Shown: positions 7,224-15,803 of the stretch, piece by piece
Position numbering within the stretch: position 1 is the first letter of the stretch
Layout: each line of letters begins with the position of its first letter
Assembly (NCBI RefSeq): GCF_021390645.1
Contig: NZ_JAJEJT010000005.1
Coordinates: forward strand, 124,001-188,000
Length of the DNA stretch: 64,000 bases
DNA from: Paraburkholderia flagellata
GTDB lineage: Bacteria > Pseudomonadota > Gammaproteobacteria > Burkholderiales > Burkholderiaceae
Reading direction: 5' to 3'
Notes under the pieces: generated by a model
The model's input: only the letters and a program-made list of their open reading frames with translations
Told to the model about the DNA's origin: nothing
Database searches by the model: none
Program-made: the position numbers and the translations under genes

Positions 7224-8792
7224 TTACGCATGAAGGGTGCCCGCAACGCTCTCCGCAATGCCCACGAGGTCCCCGTCGGCGACGAGCTGATGAATGGCGA
7301 CCATGTCGGGGTAGAAGTAGCGGTCGTCGTCCACCTTCGCGGCGACCTGCCGGATACGCGCGTATACGGCCGCAGTGGCGGGCGAGGCATCGGCGGGATC
7401 GAAGAATTCCAGCGCCTGGGCGGCGGTCATCAATTCGATGGCGAGCACGTGCTGGAGCTTCTGCGAGACCGAGTAGGCCTTGCGTGCCGCGAGATACGCG
7501 AAGCTCACCGGGTCTTCCTGGTTGCCGCTGGTGGAGACGCTGTCGACAGTCGCGGGATGAGAGAGCGAGCGCATTTCACCGACCAAGCCCGCCGCCGTAT
7601 ATTGCGTGATCATGAAGCCGCTATTCAGGCCGGGGCGCGCGACCAGGAAGGCCGGCAACTCGCTGAAATGCGGATTGACCATACGGTCGGTGCGGCGCTC
7701 GGAGATCTTCGCGAGGTTGGTCATCGCGATACAGAGGAGGTCGCTGGCGATGCCAACGAAAGTGCCGTCGAAGTTCGCTCCCGAAATCGCGAGGCCCTCT
7801 CCGTCGCCCGGATGAATCACGGGATTGTCGCCCGAGGAGCTGACCTCATTGAGGATCGATGCGCGTGCATCGTCGATCGCGCGTTTGGACGCGCCATGCA
7901 CTTGTGCCATCGCCCGCAAACTGTAGGTATCCTGAAGGCGGTAATCGATGAACCGTTCGGCCAGCTCGCTGCCCGCAAGCAGGCGCCGCAGGTTGTCCGC
8001 CGCGTGGGCCTGGTCCGTGTGCTGCTTGATCGCGTGATAGCGTTCGTCGAGCGAGCGCGTCGTGCCCTTGAGCGGTTGCAGGGACATGGCTGCGGCAATG
8101 TCCGCGACCTTGGAGGCTTCGAGCGCGTTGGCAAGCGCGAGCATCGCGATGGCCGTGACCGACGTGGTCCCGTTCACCAGCGCAAGGCCTTCCTTGCAGC
8201 GCAGGGTGTGCGGCTCGAGCCCTGCGCGCTGCAGCGCCTGCAGCCCGCTCATGCGCTCGCCGCGCCAGGTGGCCTCGCCTTCGCCAATTAGCACGAGCGC
8301 CGTATGCGCTTCCGGGCCGAGATAACCGACCGAACCGTCGCCAGGGACGACGGGCGTGATGTCATGATTCAGCAGGTCGGCAATCAGTTGCAGCAATTGG
8401 AGCGTGACGCCGGAATACCCTCTGCCGAGGCTCAGCAGGATCATCAACTGGTTCGCGCGAACCACCTCGCGTGGCAGAGGCTCCCCGACCGAAACAGCGT
8501 GGGAGCGCACGATGTTGCACTGGAGTTGCTCAGCTTCCTCTGGGCGTACGACACGAGTCGAGTTGTCGCCGAATCCCGTCGTCACGCCGTAGACCAGGCG
8601 ATTCTCTTCAAGGAATCGCTCGACAAGCTCGCGGGAGCGGCGAACGCGCTCGCAATAGGCGGCCGAAAAGCGCACGTGCGCGCCGTGTTTCGCCACAGCG
8701 ATGAATTGATCAATCGAAATATCGTCGTCGCCGAGCAGCACTTCCGGAATTTGCTGGGCACGAATGCGAAATTCGCTACGAGGTGTGTTCAT
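7224..8792 (-). CDS. aromatic amino acid lyase superfamily protein lacking the MIO triad (ergothionase-like candidate)
   Basis: This 522-residue protein is clearly homologous to histidine ammonia-lyase. Y68 (VYGVTTGFG), H98, N207 (LVNGTT), Y290 and R293 (TYSLR), F341 and E426 (NQED) match HAL active-site positions. The HAL segment GSVGASGDLAPLAH, whose Ala-Ser-Gly cyclises to the MIO electrophile, is here GSVGYLGPEAH (residues 153-163). It is three residues shorter, as if Ala-Ser-Gly were excised. It therefore cannot form MIO in the usual way. Ergothionase, a trimethylammonia-lyase known from a Burkholderia strain, is to my recollection an MIO-less member of this fold. With an amino-acid importer nearby, elimination of an amine from a betaine such as ergothioneine or hercynine is plausible; the substrate is inference. 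Confidence 0.75.
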   Translation of the reverse strand: MNTPRSEFRIRAQQIPEVLLGDDDISIDQFIAVAKHGAHVRFSAAYCERVRRSRELVERFLEENRLVYGVTTGFGDNSTRVVRPEEAEQLQCNIVRSHAVSVGEPLPREVVRANQLMILLSLGRGYSGVTLQLLQLIADLLNHDITPVVPGDGSVGYLGPEAHTALVLIGEGEATWRGERMSGLQALQRAGLEPHTLRCKEGLALVNGTTSVTAIAMLALANALEASKVADIAAAMSLQPLKGTTRSLDERYHAIKQHTDQAHAADNLRRLLAGSELAERFIDYRLQDTYSLRAMAQVHGASKRAIDDARASILNEVSSSGDNPVIHPGDGEGLAISGANFDGTFVGIASDLLCIAMTNLAKISERRTDRMVNPHFSELPAFLVARPGLNSGFMITQYTAAGLVGEMRSLSHPATVDSVSTSGNQEDPVSFAYLAARKAYSVSQKLQHVLAIELMTAAQALEFFDPADASPATAAVYARIRQVAAKVDDDRYFYPDMVAIHQLVADGDLVGIAESVAGTLHA

Positions 8793-8991
8793 GTTGTTGC
8801 GTCGTTCCTGTAGGGAGGCGGTTGTGACAGCCAGGCGTGCATGGCCGCGATGCGATCATGGCGGGCGCGCCTGAACCGCTTTCGAGCATAGGAGGACGCA
8901 AAGAGGCCGACAAACCATTTAATTTGTCGGCCGTTTATAGATTTTCTAAAGTGTGGCTGAGAGAGGGCGAATGCAGCGGGGAATGCGGGAA

Positions 8992-9942
8992 TCAGCCGAA
9001 CAGCGCATCGATATCGCGATTCGTGTGCTCGGCTTCGGCAATCAGCCAGTCGAGGAATTGTCTTGTGCCGGGAGTATCGAGCGCGCCGGGTTGCCAGACC
9101 AGGTAATAGGGGCGCGGCATCGTCAACGATATTTTGAACGGCGCGATCAGGCGGCCGCTCTTGAGGTCGTCGGCCGCGAACAATCCTTGGCCGAGCGATA
9201 TTCCCCGGAAGCGCGTCGCCGCGTCGATGGCCATCGACGAAAGCGAATAGGTGAGCGGCGCGAGCGTGTCGGGCACGGGCACGCCGGCGGCATGGAACCA
9301 GTCGACCCAGGTGGGCGGCGACATGTCGGCCCAGCCCCATTCGACATGCACGAGCGGATAGTTCAGCAAATCGGCCGGCTGCCTGAGCGGCTGGTTCGGC
9401 GTTGCCAGCGCAGGCGCGCAAACGGGGGCGACGCGGTCCGTGAACAGCACGCGGTGCGGCGTGCCGTCGGTGGGCGGCCAGCCATAGGTCATGCGGATAT
9501 CCACGCGGCCTTCGCCGCGCCTGGGCTCCCGGTCGGTCGCCTCGACGTGAACGCGCACATCGGGTGAGAGCGCGTGCCATTGATCCAGCCGGGCGGCGAT
9601 CCAGTGCGTGGCCACGGAGGGAAACGTGCTGAGCGTCAAATGCGGGCCGTGACGCGCGGCGATTAGCGCCGCGTTTGCGTTATGGAAGCACTCGAAGCCT
9701 TGCGCGACATGCTGATGGTAGAGCTGGCCGAGCTCGGTGGGGCGCAGCCCCGTGCTCTCGCGCACGAAGAGCGCCACGCCCAGGGACTCCTCGAGTTGCC
9801 GGATCTGCTGGCTGACCGCGCCCGGCGTCACGTGCAGCGCCTCGGCGGCGGCCGCCACGTTGCCGTTGCGGACCACGGCATCGAAGGCTTGCAATGCGCG
9901 TAACGGGGGCAGGCGGCTCATTTCGACTTCCGTATGGGGCAA
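8992..9942 (-). CDS. LysR-family transcriptional regulator (GcvA-like)
   Basis: A 316-residue LysR regulator. The winged HTH occupies about residues 1-65 (LRALQAFDAVVRNGNVAAAA, then LHVTPGAVSQQIRQLEESLG), and a periplasmic-binding-like effector domain fills the rest. It is encoded upstream of and on the same strand as the MIO-less lyase, separated by 199 bp. It may control that gene and perhaps the Rieske/transporter locus. GcvA-like members often respond to amino-acid-derived ligands. Confidence 0.9.
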   Translation of the reverse strand: MPHTEVEMSRLPPLRALQAFDAVVRNGNVAAAAEALHVTPGAVSQQIRQLEESLGVALFVRESTGLRPTELGQLYHQHVAQGFECFHNANAALIAARHGPHLTLSTFPSVATHWIAARLDQWHALSPDVRVHVEATDREPRRGEGRVDIRMTYGWPPTDGTPHRVLFTDRVAPVCAPALATPNQPLRQPADLLNYPLVHVEWGWADMSPPTWVDWFHAAGVPVPDTLAPLTYSLSSMAIDAATRFRGISLGQGLFAADDLKSGRLIAPFKISLTMPRPYYLVWQPGALDTPGTRQFLDWLIAEAEHTNRDIDALFG

Positions 9943-10746
9943 TTATCGTCAGACCAGCATGAAGACTGTGATTCTCCCGTTTTTTCGCGCGTGTTGTCCA
10001 GCGTAGCCTGCGCCGCTCGATAAGGGTTTTCGGCAGTTCCAGGTCGCTGTGTTATGTTGCAGTCCGACGCTCGGCGTCTGCCGGGGCTTCACGCCCGACG
10101 TCGCTATGGCGTTGATGCGCAAGTTCAACACGCTGATCGGCGCGTTCATCGTGCATCTGGGCGACGTAGACGGTAAGATCTGCGGCCTCGTGAGCAGCTT
10201 CGACTAACACCCGCATGTCGGGCGAACTGCGATATGACCGTACGGCAGCAGCGCTAGAGAATCTTGCAACGGAACTTGTCACTGATTCGCAGTGCGACTC
10301 TTTTTCTTGCTGAGGCTCCACGGCTATGTTCAGATCGTTGGCCTGCTTGCTCCAGCCCAACAGAGAGTCATGCTGGAGCCTGCCTTGAAGTGGTGGTACC
10401 TTCGTACCACCATCCCGAATAGCGGCGATTGCGGGCAACGTGGCGACGGTGAACGGCACGTGTACCGCGCTACCACCAGGCTGCCGGCTGGCGTGGAGTA
10501 AGGTGTGGGGATCGCTTGGGTGTGTTAAAGACGTAGCAACGGTTATCACCTGCTGGCGCGGGTGGGGATGTATCCATGCACAAACTGGCTCGCTCCGGGC
10601 TTGATCTCAGACGCAGCCATTCAATTGCCGATCTGCTGACCAATAGCACCCTTGCGCTATAGTAGGTGCTGTCCTCTTGCGATTTTTTTGGAGCGGCGTC
10701 AGTAGCATGGCAAGCAGCGGCCGCATCGTGGGCTCATAGTGGACAC
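9943..10746. other. intergenic region without a convincing gene
   Basis: About 800 bp with no reading frame that has both a plausible start and family-like composition. The longest frame (minus, 10052-10549) has low-complexity, shadow-like composition. A short plus frame ending at 10207 (VHLGDVDGKICGLVSSFD) reads like protein but is too short to name. An inverted repeat AGCACC...GGTGCT at about 10646-10672 is followed by a T-rich run. The stretch looks like decayed DNA next to the pseudogene at 10747. Confidence 0.4.
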
Positions 10747-11013
10747 ATGACGAATCACACCGGAATCAAGGCCCTCGCGTTCGACGTCTTCGCGACCGTA
10801 GTTGACTGAAGAAGCGGTATCGCGAGAGATGCAGGCCCTTTTCCCATTCGATACGCGCCGGGTCATGACGCCTTCGACTTTGCGGACGCGTGGCGACGCG
10901 AGTATTCACCCTCCATGGAAGAAGTTTGCAGCGAACGCCGACCGTACGTCCGGCTCGACGACCGGTTTTTTCGTGATAGAGCGCGACGAGGAGCGGCACA
11001 GCTTGGAAAATAG
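10747..11013 (+). pseudogene. haloacid dehalogenase type II, N-terminal pseudogene
   Basis: The frame begins ALAFDVFATVVD, the catalytic-Asp motif of L-2-haloacid dehalogenases (normally FDVFGTVVDW). The next codon, where family members have Trp, is TGA. Reading then continues as RSGIAREMQALFPFDTRR, shifts frame, and continues as DAFDFADAWRREYSPSMEEV and CSERRPYVRLDD, all matching the N-terminal third of the family. The rest is missing. The stop, frameshift and truncation make it non-functional. Confidence 0.8.
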
Positions 11014-11229
11014 GATTCCTTATTTTGAGAGCGAGTAAAATTGCTCGGCAGGTGTGCTTGCGTGCCTACGCACGAGGTGCACGGAAGAAACTTCCGATTC
11101 CAACCGGGGCGAGTGATCTACGGCCGCAGTACCAGCCAGTGTCATTTCGGTAGGCTCGTCGTCTCCATGTCGTCGTTAGCCTCCTCCTGCTCCGGGTCGG
11201 CTAAGAATTTTTCTTCCGGTTGGCGTTCA

Positions 11230-11448
11230 CCGAATCCTGACCCCCCAAGTATCTGAACAACGTCGAACAGGACCACCGTGCCCTCAAGCGTCGCCCCCCA
11301 TCGATGCTGGGCTTCAAAGAATTTCCATTGTGCACGCATCATTCTGGGTGGCATTGAGTTCATGCACGTGATCGTCAAAGGTCAATTGCGAGATGAGGGC
11401 ATCGCGCAAACTCCCGCCCAGATGCTCCACTCGATGGTCTCATTAGTA
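11230..11448 (+). pseudogene. IS6-family transposase C-terminal remnant
   Basis: Reading across frames gives YLNNVEQDHRALKRR, then MLGFKEF, then HCARIILGGIEFMHVIVKGQ and LRDEGIAQTPAQM, the C-terminal end of IS6 transposases. At least two frame changes occur. It is distinct in sequence from the two fragments at the left edge. With them it brackets the 1.4-11 kb locus, so IS6-mediated shuffling probably shaped this part of the replicon. Confidence 0.75.
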
Positions 11449-11838
11449 TTCCTCATCATATCGACTTTTGTTTGACTCGCCTTCCCTGTCGCGACAAAAC
11501 CCGACTTTCCGGTTGTCAAGCTTGAGCGAGTGTCAGGCGTACACGGCACGACCAGTTCGCGGTGGCCGCCGTCCTTTGCGATACAACGGTGATTGATGGC
11601 GCTGCTTCCGATAACTTCAGAATCACCCGAAATCAATGATAGCTCATCGCCTTGTCCGGCAGGGATTTGCGGAGGATTCCGACCCATACGACCATGGCTA
11701 CATTGCTTGTGAGAGCACCTGTGAAAAAAACTTGTCGGCCCCATACTATTTGTACATCGCGACTCGGCGCGCTTTCCCCTACGATTTCCCACCAGGCAGC
11801 GGCCTCGCTCGCCAATTTGTTATCGGAGGGGATATCGC
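11449..11838. other. intergenic region upstream of the SDR gene
   Basis: About 390 bp in which I see no credible gene. Its right end carries a good ribosome binding site (CGGAGG) for the SDR gene at 11839. The rest probably contains that gene's promoter, but no clear -35/-10 pair stands out. Confidence 0.3.
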
Positions 11839-12705
11839 ATGACAGCTACGAATACCACAAAGAAACCCAGGGTCGTCGTGACCGGCGGCAGCGGTCGGCT
11901 CGGCCAATACGTCGTTCGGCAGTTGATGGAACGCTTCGAAGTGAAGGTGCTCGACCTTCAGCGGCCGCCTCAAGACCTGGCGTTTGCCGAGGTCAACGTT
12001 CTCGATCTCGAAGGACTGCGCCGCGAGCTGGCAGGAGCGGATTCGATCGTGCATCTTGCCGCCATTGACTTCGACCATCAGGCAAAGCCAGAAGTGTATA
12101 TACACGTGAACGTGCAGGGAACCTGGAACGTGCTGCAGGCAGCGCACGAACTCGGCATTCGCCGCGTCGTGCTGTGTTCGAGCATTTCCGCGTGCGGACT
12201 TTCCGAGGCTAATCTGGTATTCCCTCCGCTCGCGCTGCCGGTGGATGAAGCGCATCCGCTGTTTCCGGTCCAGTCGTATAGCGTCAGCAAACAGCTTATG
12301 GAGAACATCGCAGAGAGCTTCGTGCGGCGTGGCAATATCGAGGTGCTCTGTCTGCGGCCCATGATGGTGCTGTTGCCAGAAAATATTGCGCCGACGCTCG
12401 CTCGCGCTAAGGAAGACACGCGGTGGCTCTTCTACTACATCACGCCCGAGGATTGCGCGCGCGCCTTCGAATGCGCGCTTGTCGCGACAGACGTGCGCTT
12501 CGGGGTGTTCTTCATCACGGCGCAAGACAGCTGCCGGAACGAACCCACGCTTGAATGGGTTGAACGCGCATTGGGCAAGCTGCCGGACGTGCGCGATCGC
12601 GCGCGCTACGAGGCCAATCCATATGCCGCGGTGTTTGATGGCACGAAAGCGCGCGAAGTGCTGGGCTTCGTGCCCACCAGCAACTGGCGGCGCGATTTCA
12701 CGTAG
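11839..12705 (+). CDS. NAD(P)-dependent epimerase/dehydratase (extended SDR)
   Basis: A 288-residue extended short-chain dehydrogenase/reductase. The Rossmann motif TGGSGRLG is at residues 15-22, the catalytic Ser is near 115 (LCSSIS) and Tyr147/Lys151 sit in YSVSK. Similar proteins are annotated as NAD-dependent epimerases or sugar-acid/hydroxysteroid dehydrogenases. The exact substrate is not evident. GGAGG precedes the ATG. It converges on a LysR gene and stands just before the second Rieske locus, so it may act on an intermediate of that pathway. Confidence 0.85.
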   Translation: MTATNTTKKPRVVVTGGSGRLGQYVVRQLMERFEVKVLDLQRPPQDLAFAEVNVLDLEGLRRELAGADSIVHLAAIDFDHQAKPEVYIHVNVQGTWNVLQAAHELGIRRVVLCSSISACGLSEANLVFPPLALPVDEAHPLFPVQSYSVSKQLMENIAESFVRRGNIEVLCLRPMMVLLPENIAPTLARAKEDTRWLFYYITPEDCARAFECALVATDVRFGVFFITAQDSCRNEPTLEWVERALGKLPDVRDRARYEANPYAAVFDGTKAREVLGFVPTSNWRRDFT

Positions 12706-12771
12706 TTCGTCAGATACTTTCCGGCACGGATATCACGGCCCCGCGCGATATCCGGTGGCTGGCGCCGCCAC

Positions 12772-13659
12772 TCATGCAGGCGAGCCGCTCGCCTGCTCGA
12801 CGATCCATTCCACGAAGGTCCGCACGCCGTCTTTTGTTTCGGCATCTTTGCGATAGACGAGGTAATAGCTATAGTGCGGCAGTGCGGTCTCGAACGGTGC
12901 AATCAAGGTCCCTTCCTTCAACTCCCGCTCGATCATCGACACGCATGTAAGCATGAAACCCTGTCGGTCGATGGCGGCGTGCAGGCGTACGTTCGTGTCG
13001 TCGATGCTGATGCGTCGGCGCGGTTTGACATGCGCGGCGCCGGCCGCTTCCAGCCAGCGGTCCCAGTTATGCGGTGCCTCTTCATCGAGTAGCACGTGAT
13101 CCGCGAGCACGTCGGGGGAGGCCGTTCGCGCCCCGCCGAGTATCGATGGGTGACAGACAGGTATCAGGTCGCCATTCACGAGCAAACGCGCTTCGAGCCC
13201 GGGAAACTGTCCGTCGCCCCATACGACTGCGAGATCGAACTGATCGTTGGCGAAAGCGGGCGGCTGGATCGAGTGATGCAACGACACGTCGATCTGCGGA
13301 TAACGCTTCCAGAAATCGGCAAGGCGTGGCAGCAGCCACTTTTGTGCGAAATATGGCCTCAACGAAAGGTTGAGCGGACGCGGCGCGTTCATGTCGCGCA
13401 CGCCTTGGGCGAGGTCGCTCAACTGCTCGAAGATCGCCGTGCAGCGCGGCAGCAAATACGTGCCCGCGTCCGTCAGCAAGAGTCGATTGTTGTCGCGCCG
13501 AAACAGACGCGTTCCGAGATCGTCCTCCATCAGCTTGACCTGGTGACTGACCGCCGATGGGGTGACATGGAGCTCCGCGGCGGCCTGGGTGAAGCTCAGG
13601 TAGCGCGCGGCGGCTTCGAAACTGCGCAACGCGTTGAGAGGGGGAAGACGTCGGGACAT
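12772..13659 (-). CDS. LysR-family transcriptional regulator (GcvA-like)
   Basis: A 295-residue LysR regulator starting MSRRLPPLNALRSFEAAARY at 13659, with the HTH at AAAELHVTPSAVSHQVKLME. The frame is open further upstream but those residues do not fit the family. It is divergent from the eight-gene Rieske operon at 13913. A perfect inverted repeat lies 29 bp upstream of its start. This arrangement is typical of a LysR activator that also represses itself, so it is the probable regulator of the 13.9-21.7 kb operon. Confidence 0.92.
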   Translation of the reverse strand: MSRRLPPLNALRSFEAAARYLSFTQAAAELHVTPSAVSHQVKLMEDDLGTRLFRRDNNRLLLTDAGTYLLPRCTAIFEQLSDLAQGVRDMNAPRPLNLSLRPYFAQKWLLPRLADFWKRYPQIDVSLHHSIQPPAFANDQFDLAVVWGDGQFPGLEARLLVNGDLIPVCHPSILGGARTASPDVLADHVLLDEEAPHNWDRWLEAAGAAHVKPRRRISIDDTNVRLHAAIDRQGFMLTCVSMIERELKEGTLIAPFETALPHYSYYLVYRKDAETKDGVRTFVEWIVEQASGSPA

Positions 13660-13688
13660 GGCAATGCCAGTGATGAAAACTTTCAGCC

Positions 13689-13702
13689 TCAAGTTTACTT
13701 GA
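13689..13702. promoter_or_regulatory. candidate LysR operator (palindrome)
   Basis: TCAAGTTTACTTGA has perfect 6-bp arms (TCAAGT/ACTTGA) around two bases. It lies in the 253-bp gap between the divergent lysR gene and the Rieske operon. GcvA-like LysR proteins commonly bind such TCAAG/CTTGA dyads. No other dyad of similar quality was seen in the gap. Confidence 0.45.
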
Positions 13703-13912
13703 AGAAAATTCCCATAGAAGCGTTCTTGGGGTTTTTCCCGACGTGTCCATGCCGCGGGGCCTTGCAGCGGGTCTCCCCAAATTTTTCGAGGGGACGCATG
13801 AAAATGTATCGTTTGAGCCGCATATCTCGCGCTGGCTACCATTTGCTCATCGATCCAAGACACCTTCGTTGCCTGAATGAGGGGGTCATTCCAACAATGA
13901 GAAGGAGCACAC

Positions 13913-15037
13913 ATGGCAGTCATCGAGAACATCATCGAGCGTTGCGACGCGCAACGTCACAGCGCGCCTGGCGCGGTGCTAAGCGGTTTGCCCACCGAGC
14001 TTTATACGAGCGAAGCAGTCTTCGATCGCGAGCAGGAGCGTGTGTTCGCACGCAACTGGACGCTGATTGGCTTCGCGCACGAGCTGGCTACGCCTGGCAC
14101 CTGCATTCCGGTGACGGCAGGCGGTCAGCCGCTGCTCATCGTGTCGAACGAAGCGGGCGAGATTGGCGTCTTCCACAACGTCTGCCGTCACCGCGGACTC
14201 AAGCTCGTCGACAAGCCCTGCAACGTCAAGCAGTCGATCACGTGCCCGTATCACGCGTGGTCGTATGGGCTCGACGGCGCTCTCGAGGCCGCGCCGCATT
14301 TCGGTGGCTTCCGCATTCAGGAAGTACCGGGGTTCAGCAGGGCCGACAACGGTCTCGTGCCGGTACGTCACGTGGTCTGGCACGACTGGATCTTCGTGAA
14401 CATCTCGGGCGATGCGCCATCGTTTGAAGAGTATTCGCGTCCTTTCGCTGAACAGATGAAATTGCTCGATACGTCAAAGCTCAGGCCGATCGGCAAGATC
14501 GATCTGGGCGAGGTCAAATGCAACTGGAAGTTTCTGATGGAGAACTTTATCGAGCCGTATCACGTTCCGATCGTGCATGACGAAACGGCTGCGGGACAGC
14601 CGCTCAAGGATCACTACACGATCTCGAACGGCGTGTGCCTCGGCTCGGGCGTGGACCTCGAAGATCAGAAGAACACAACGGCGCAATCGAGCCACCTGGA
14701 TATGAGCGCCCGTTATCTGACGATGTTCCCGAATTTCGTGCTCGGCATCTATCTGCCCGATCAGGCTGGCGTTCATCTGAACATTCCTGTTGGGCCGGAT
14801 CGCACGCGCCAGTTCCGCGTGCTCTACAGCGTGGGCGAACAGCACTACACGGACGAGAGCAAGAAGGCACTTTGCGCACTCTGGTACGACGTGCACAAGG
14901 AGGATCACGCGATCGCCGAGCTGCTGCAGGAGGGGCGCACCTCTTCCGTGATGCGCGACGGCGGTGTGATGTCGCCGCATTGGGAAGACAGCGCCCACGG
15001 TTTCCAGCAACTGGTGGTCGATGCATTGAGGGGGTGA
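13913..15037 (+). CDS. Rieske oxygenase alpha subunit (quaternary-amine oxygenase-like)
   Basis: A 374-residue ring-hydroxylase-type alpha subunit. The Rieske ligands are C91, H93, C111 and H114 (VCRHRGLK ... CPYHAW). The catalytic domain shows N211, E214, H217 and H222 in ENFIEPYHVPIVH. The position that usually holds the bridging Asp between Rieske and iron centres is Glu. Glu here is a feature I associate with the choline/carnitine/glycine-betaine/stachydrine oxygenase group. Electrons probably come from the ferredoxin at 15446 and the reductase at 18993, making a three-component system. The true substrate is unknown; amidase and DUF1116 neighbours suggest an amide or carbamoyl-containing compound. 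Confidence 0.85.
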   Translation: MAVIENIIERCDAQRHSAPGAVLSGLPTELYTSEAVFDREQERVFARNWTLIGFAHELATPGTCIPVTAGGQPLLIVSNEAGEIGVFHNVCRHRGLKLVDKPCNVKQSITCPYHAWSYGLDGALEAAPHFGGFRIQEVPGFSRADNGLVPVRHVVWHDWIFVNISGDAPSFEEYSRPFAEQMKLLDTSKLRPIGKIDLGEVKCNWKFLMENFIEPYHVPIVHDETAAGQPLKDHYTISNGVCLGSGVDLEDQKNTTAQSSHLDMSARYLTMFPNFVLGIYLPDQAGVHLNIPVGPDRTRQFRVLYSVGEQHYTDESKKALCALWYDVHKEDHAIAELLQEGRTSSVMRDGGVMSPHWEDSAHGFQQLVVDALRG

Positions 15038-15041
15038 GCCG

Positions 15042-15449
15042 ATGTTTCCACGACTTGCGCACACGATGATCCGCGTACGGGATCACGAAGCGTCGCTGGC
15101 TTTCTACGTGAACACGCTCGGCATGCGCGTGTTGCGCAGCACGCGCTACGAACAGGGGCGCTTTACGAACACCTTCGTGGGCTACGGCAGCGAGGTCACC
15201 GACACAGTCATCGAGCTCACCTGGAACTGGGACCGTGTCGAACCTTATGAGCTGGGATCGGCGTGGGGCCACCTGGCGCTTGAAGTCGAGGACGTCTACG
15301 GCTTCGTGCAAGGCCTGCGTGCGCAAGGCGTGCAGGTCGTGCGTGAACCCGGTCCGATGGCGGGCGGCAATCGCGTTATTGCATTCATTGCCGATCCGGA
15401 CGGCTACCGGATCGAGATTGTTCAACCCGTACCGGCGGAGGCGCCATGA
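15042..15449 (+). CDS. VOC (glyoxalase I-like) family protein
   Basis: A 135-residue vicinal-oxygen-chelate protein resembling lactoylglutathione lyase. It has paired beta-alpha-beta-beta-beta modules and metal-ligand positions consistent with His7 (AHTMIRV), an acidic residue in VIELTWN, His in GHLALEV and Glu in YRIEIVQP. Family members are glyoxalases, extradiol dioxygenases or isomerases. Its place directly after the oxygenase alpha subunit (5 bp gap) and its 4-bp overlap with the ferredoxin gene suggest a catabolic step rather than general detoxification. Confidence 0.85.
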   Translation: MFPRLAHTMIRVRDHEASLAFYVNTLGMRVLRSTRYEQGRFTNTFVGYGSEVTDTVIELTWNWDRVEPYELGSAWGHLALEVEDVYGFVQGLRAQGVQVVREPGPMAGGNRVIAFIADPDGYRIEIVQPVPAEAP

Positions 15450-15793
15450 GCCAAGCATTGCAGGTATGGCAGCTGGTGTGCGGCACCGCTGATCTCGCCG
15501 ATGGCGAAGCGCGCAGTGTACGCATAGGCGAACAACGGATCGCCGTGTTTCGCCTCGGCGAGGACTTCCATGCGCTCGCGGATCGCTGTCCGCACGGGGA
15601 GGCGTCGCTTGCCGAAGGATGGATCGAGAACGGCGAGGTCGAATGCCCGCTGCACCAGGCGCGCTTCTGTATCGCGAGTGGCCGTGTGCAGTGCGGGCCG
15701 GCACGCGAAGATGTGCAGCGCTTCGACGTCAAGCTCGAAGACGACGAGGTGATGGTACGGGTGGCCGAGGCCGCGATTCCGGAGACGCAGTGA
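15446..15793 (+). CDS. Rieske-type ferredoxin (oxygenase electron carrier)
   Basis: A 115-residue soluble Rieske ferredoxin of the BphA3/NirD type. Cluster ligands are C48, H50, C67 and H70 (CPHGEASL ... ECPLHQ). It would shuttle electrons between the FAD reductase at 18993 and the oxygenase at 13913. It overlaps the VOC gene by four bases, consistent with translational coupling. Confidence 0.9.
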   Translation: MSQALQVWQLVCGTADLADGEARSVRIGEQRIAVFRLGEDFHALADRCPHGEASLAEGWIENGEVECPLHQARFCIASGRVQCGPAREDVQRFDVKLEDDEVMVRVAEAAIPETQ

Positions 15794-15803
15794 GGACAAT
15801 CAA

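Noticed and set aside
7128..8291. Long plus-strand frame opposite the MIO-less lyase gene
   Set aside because: Antisense shadow of a clearly homologous gene; high-GC DNA leaves such frames open.
8304..8336. Possibility that loss of Ala-Ser-Gly is a sequencing artefact
   Set aside because: The change is a multiple-of-three difference with substituted residues (YLGPEAH) and conserved flanks in frame; a random indel would break the frame. Resequencing would still settle it.
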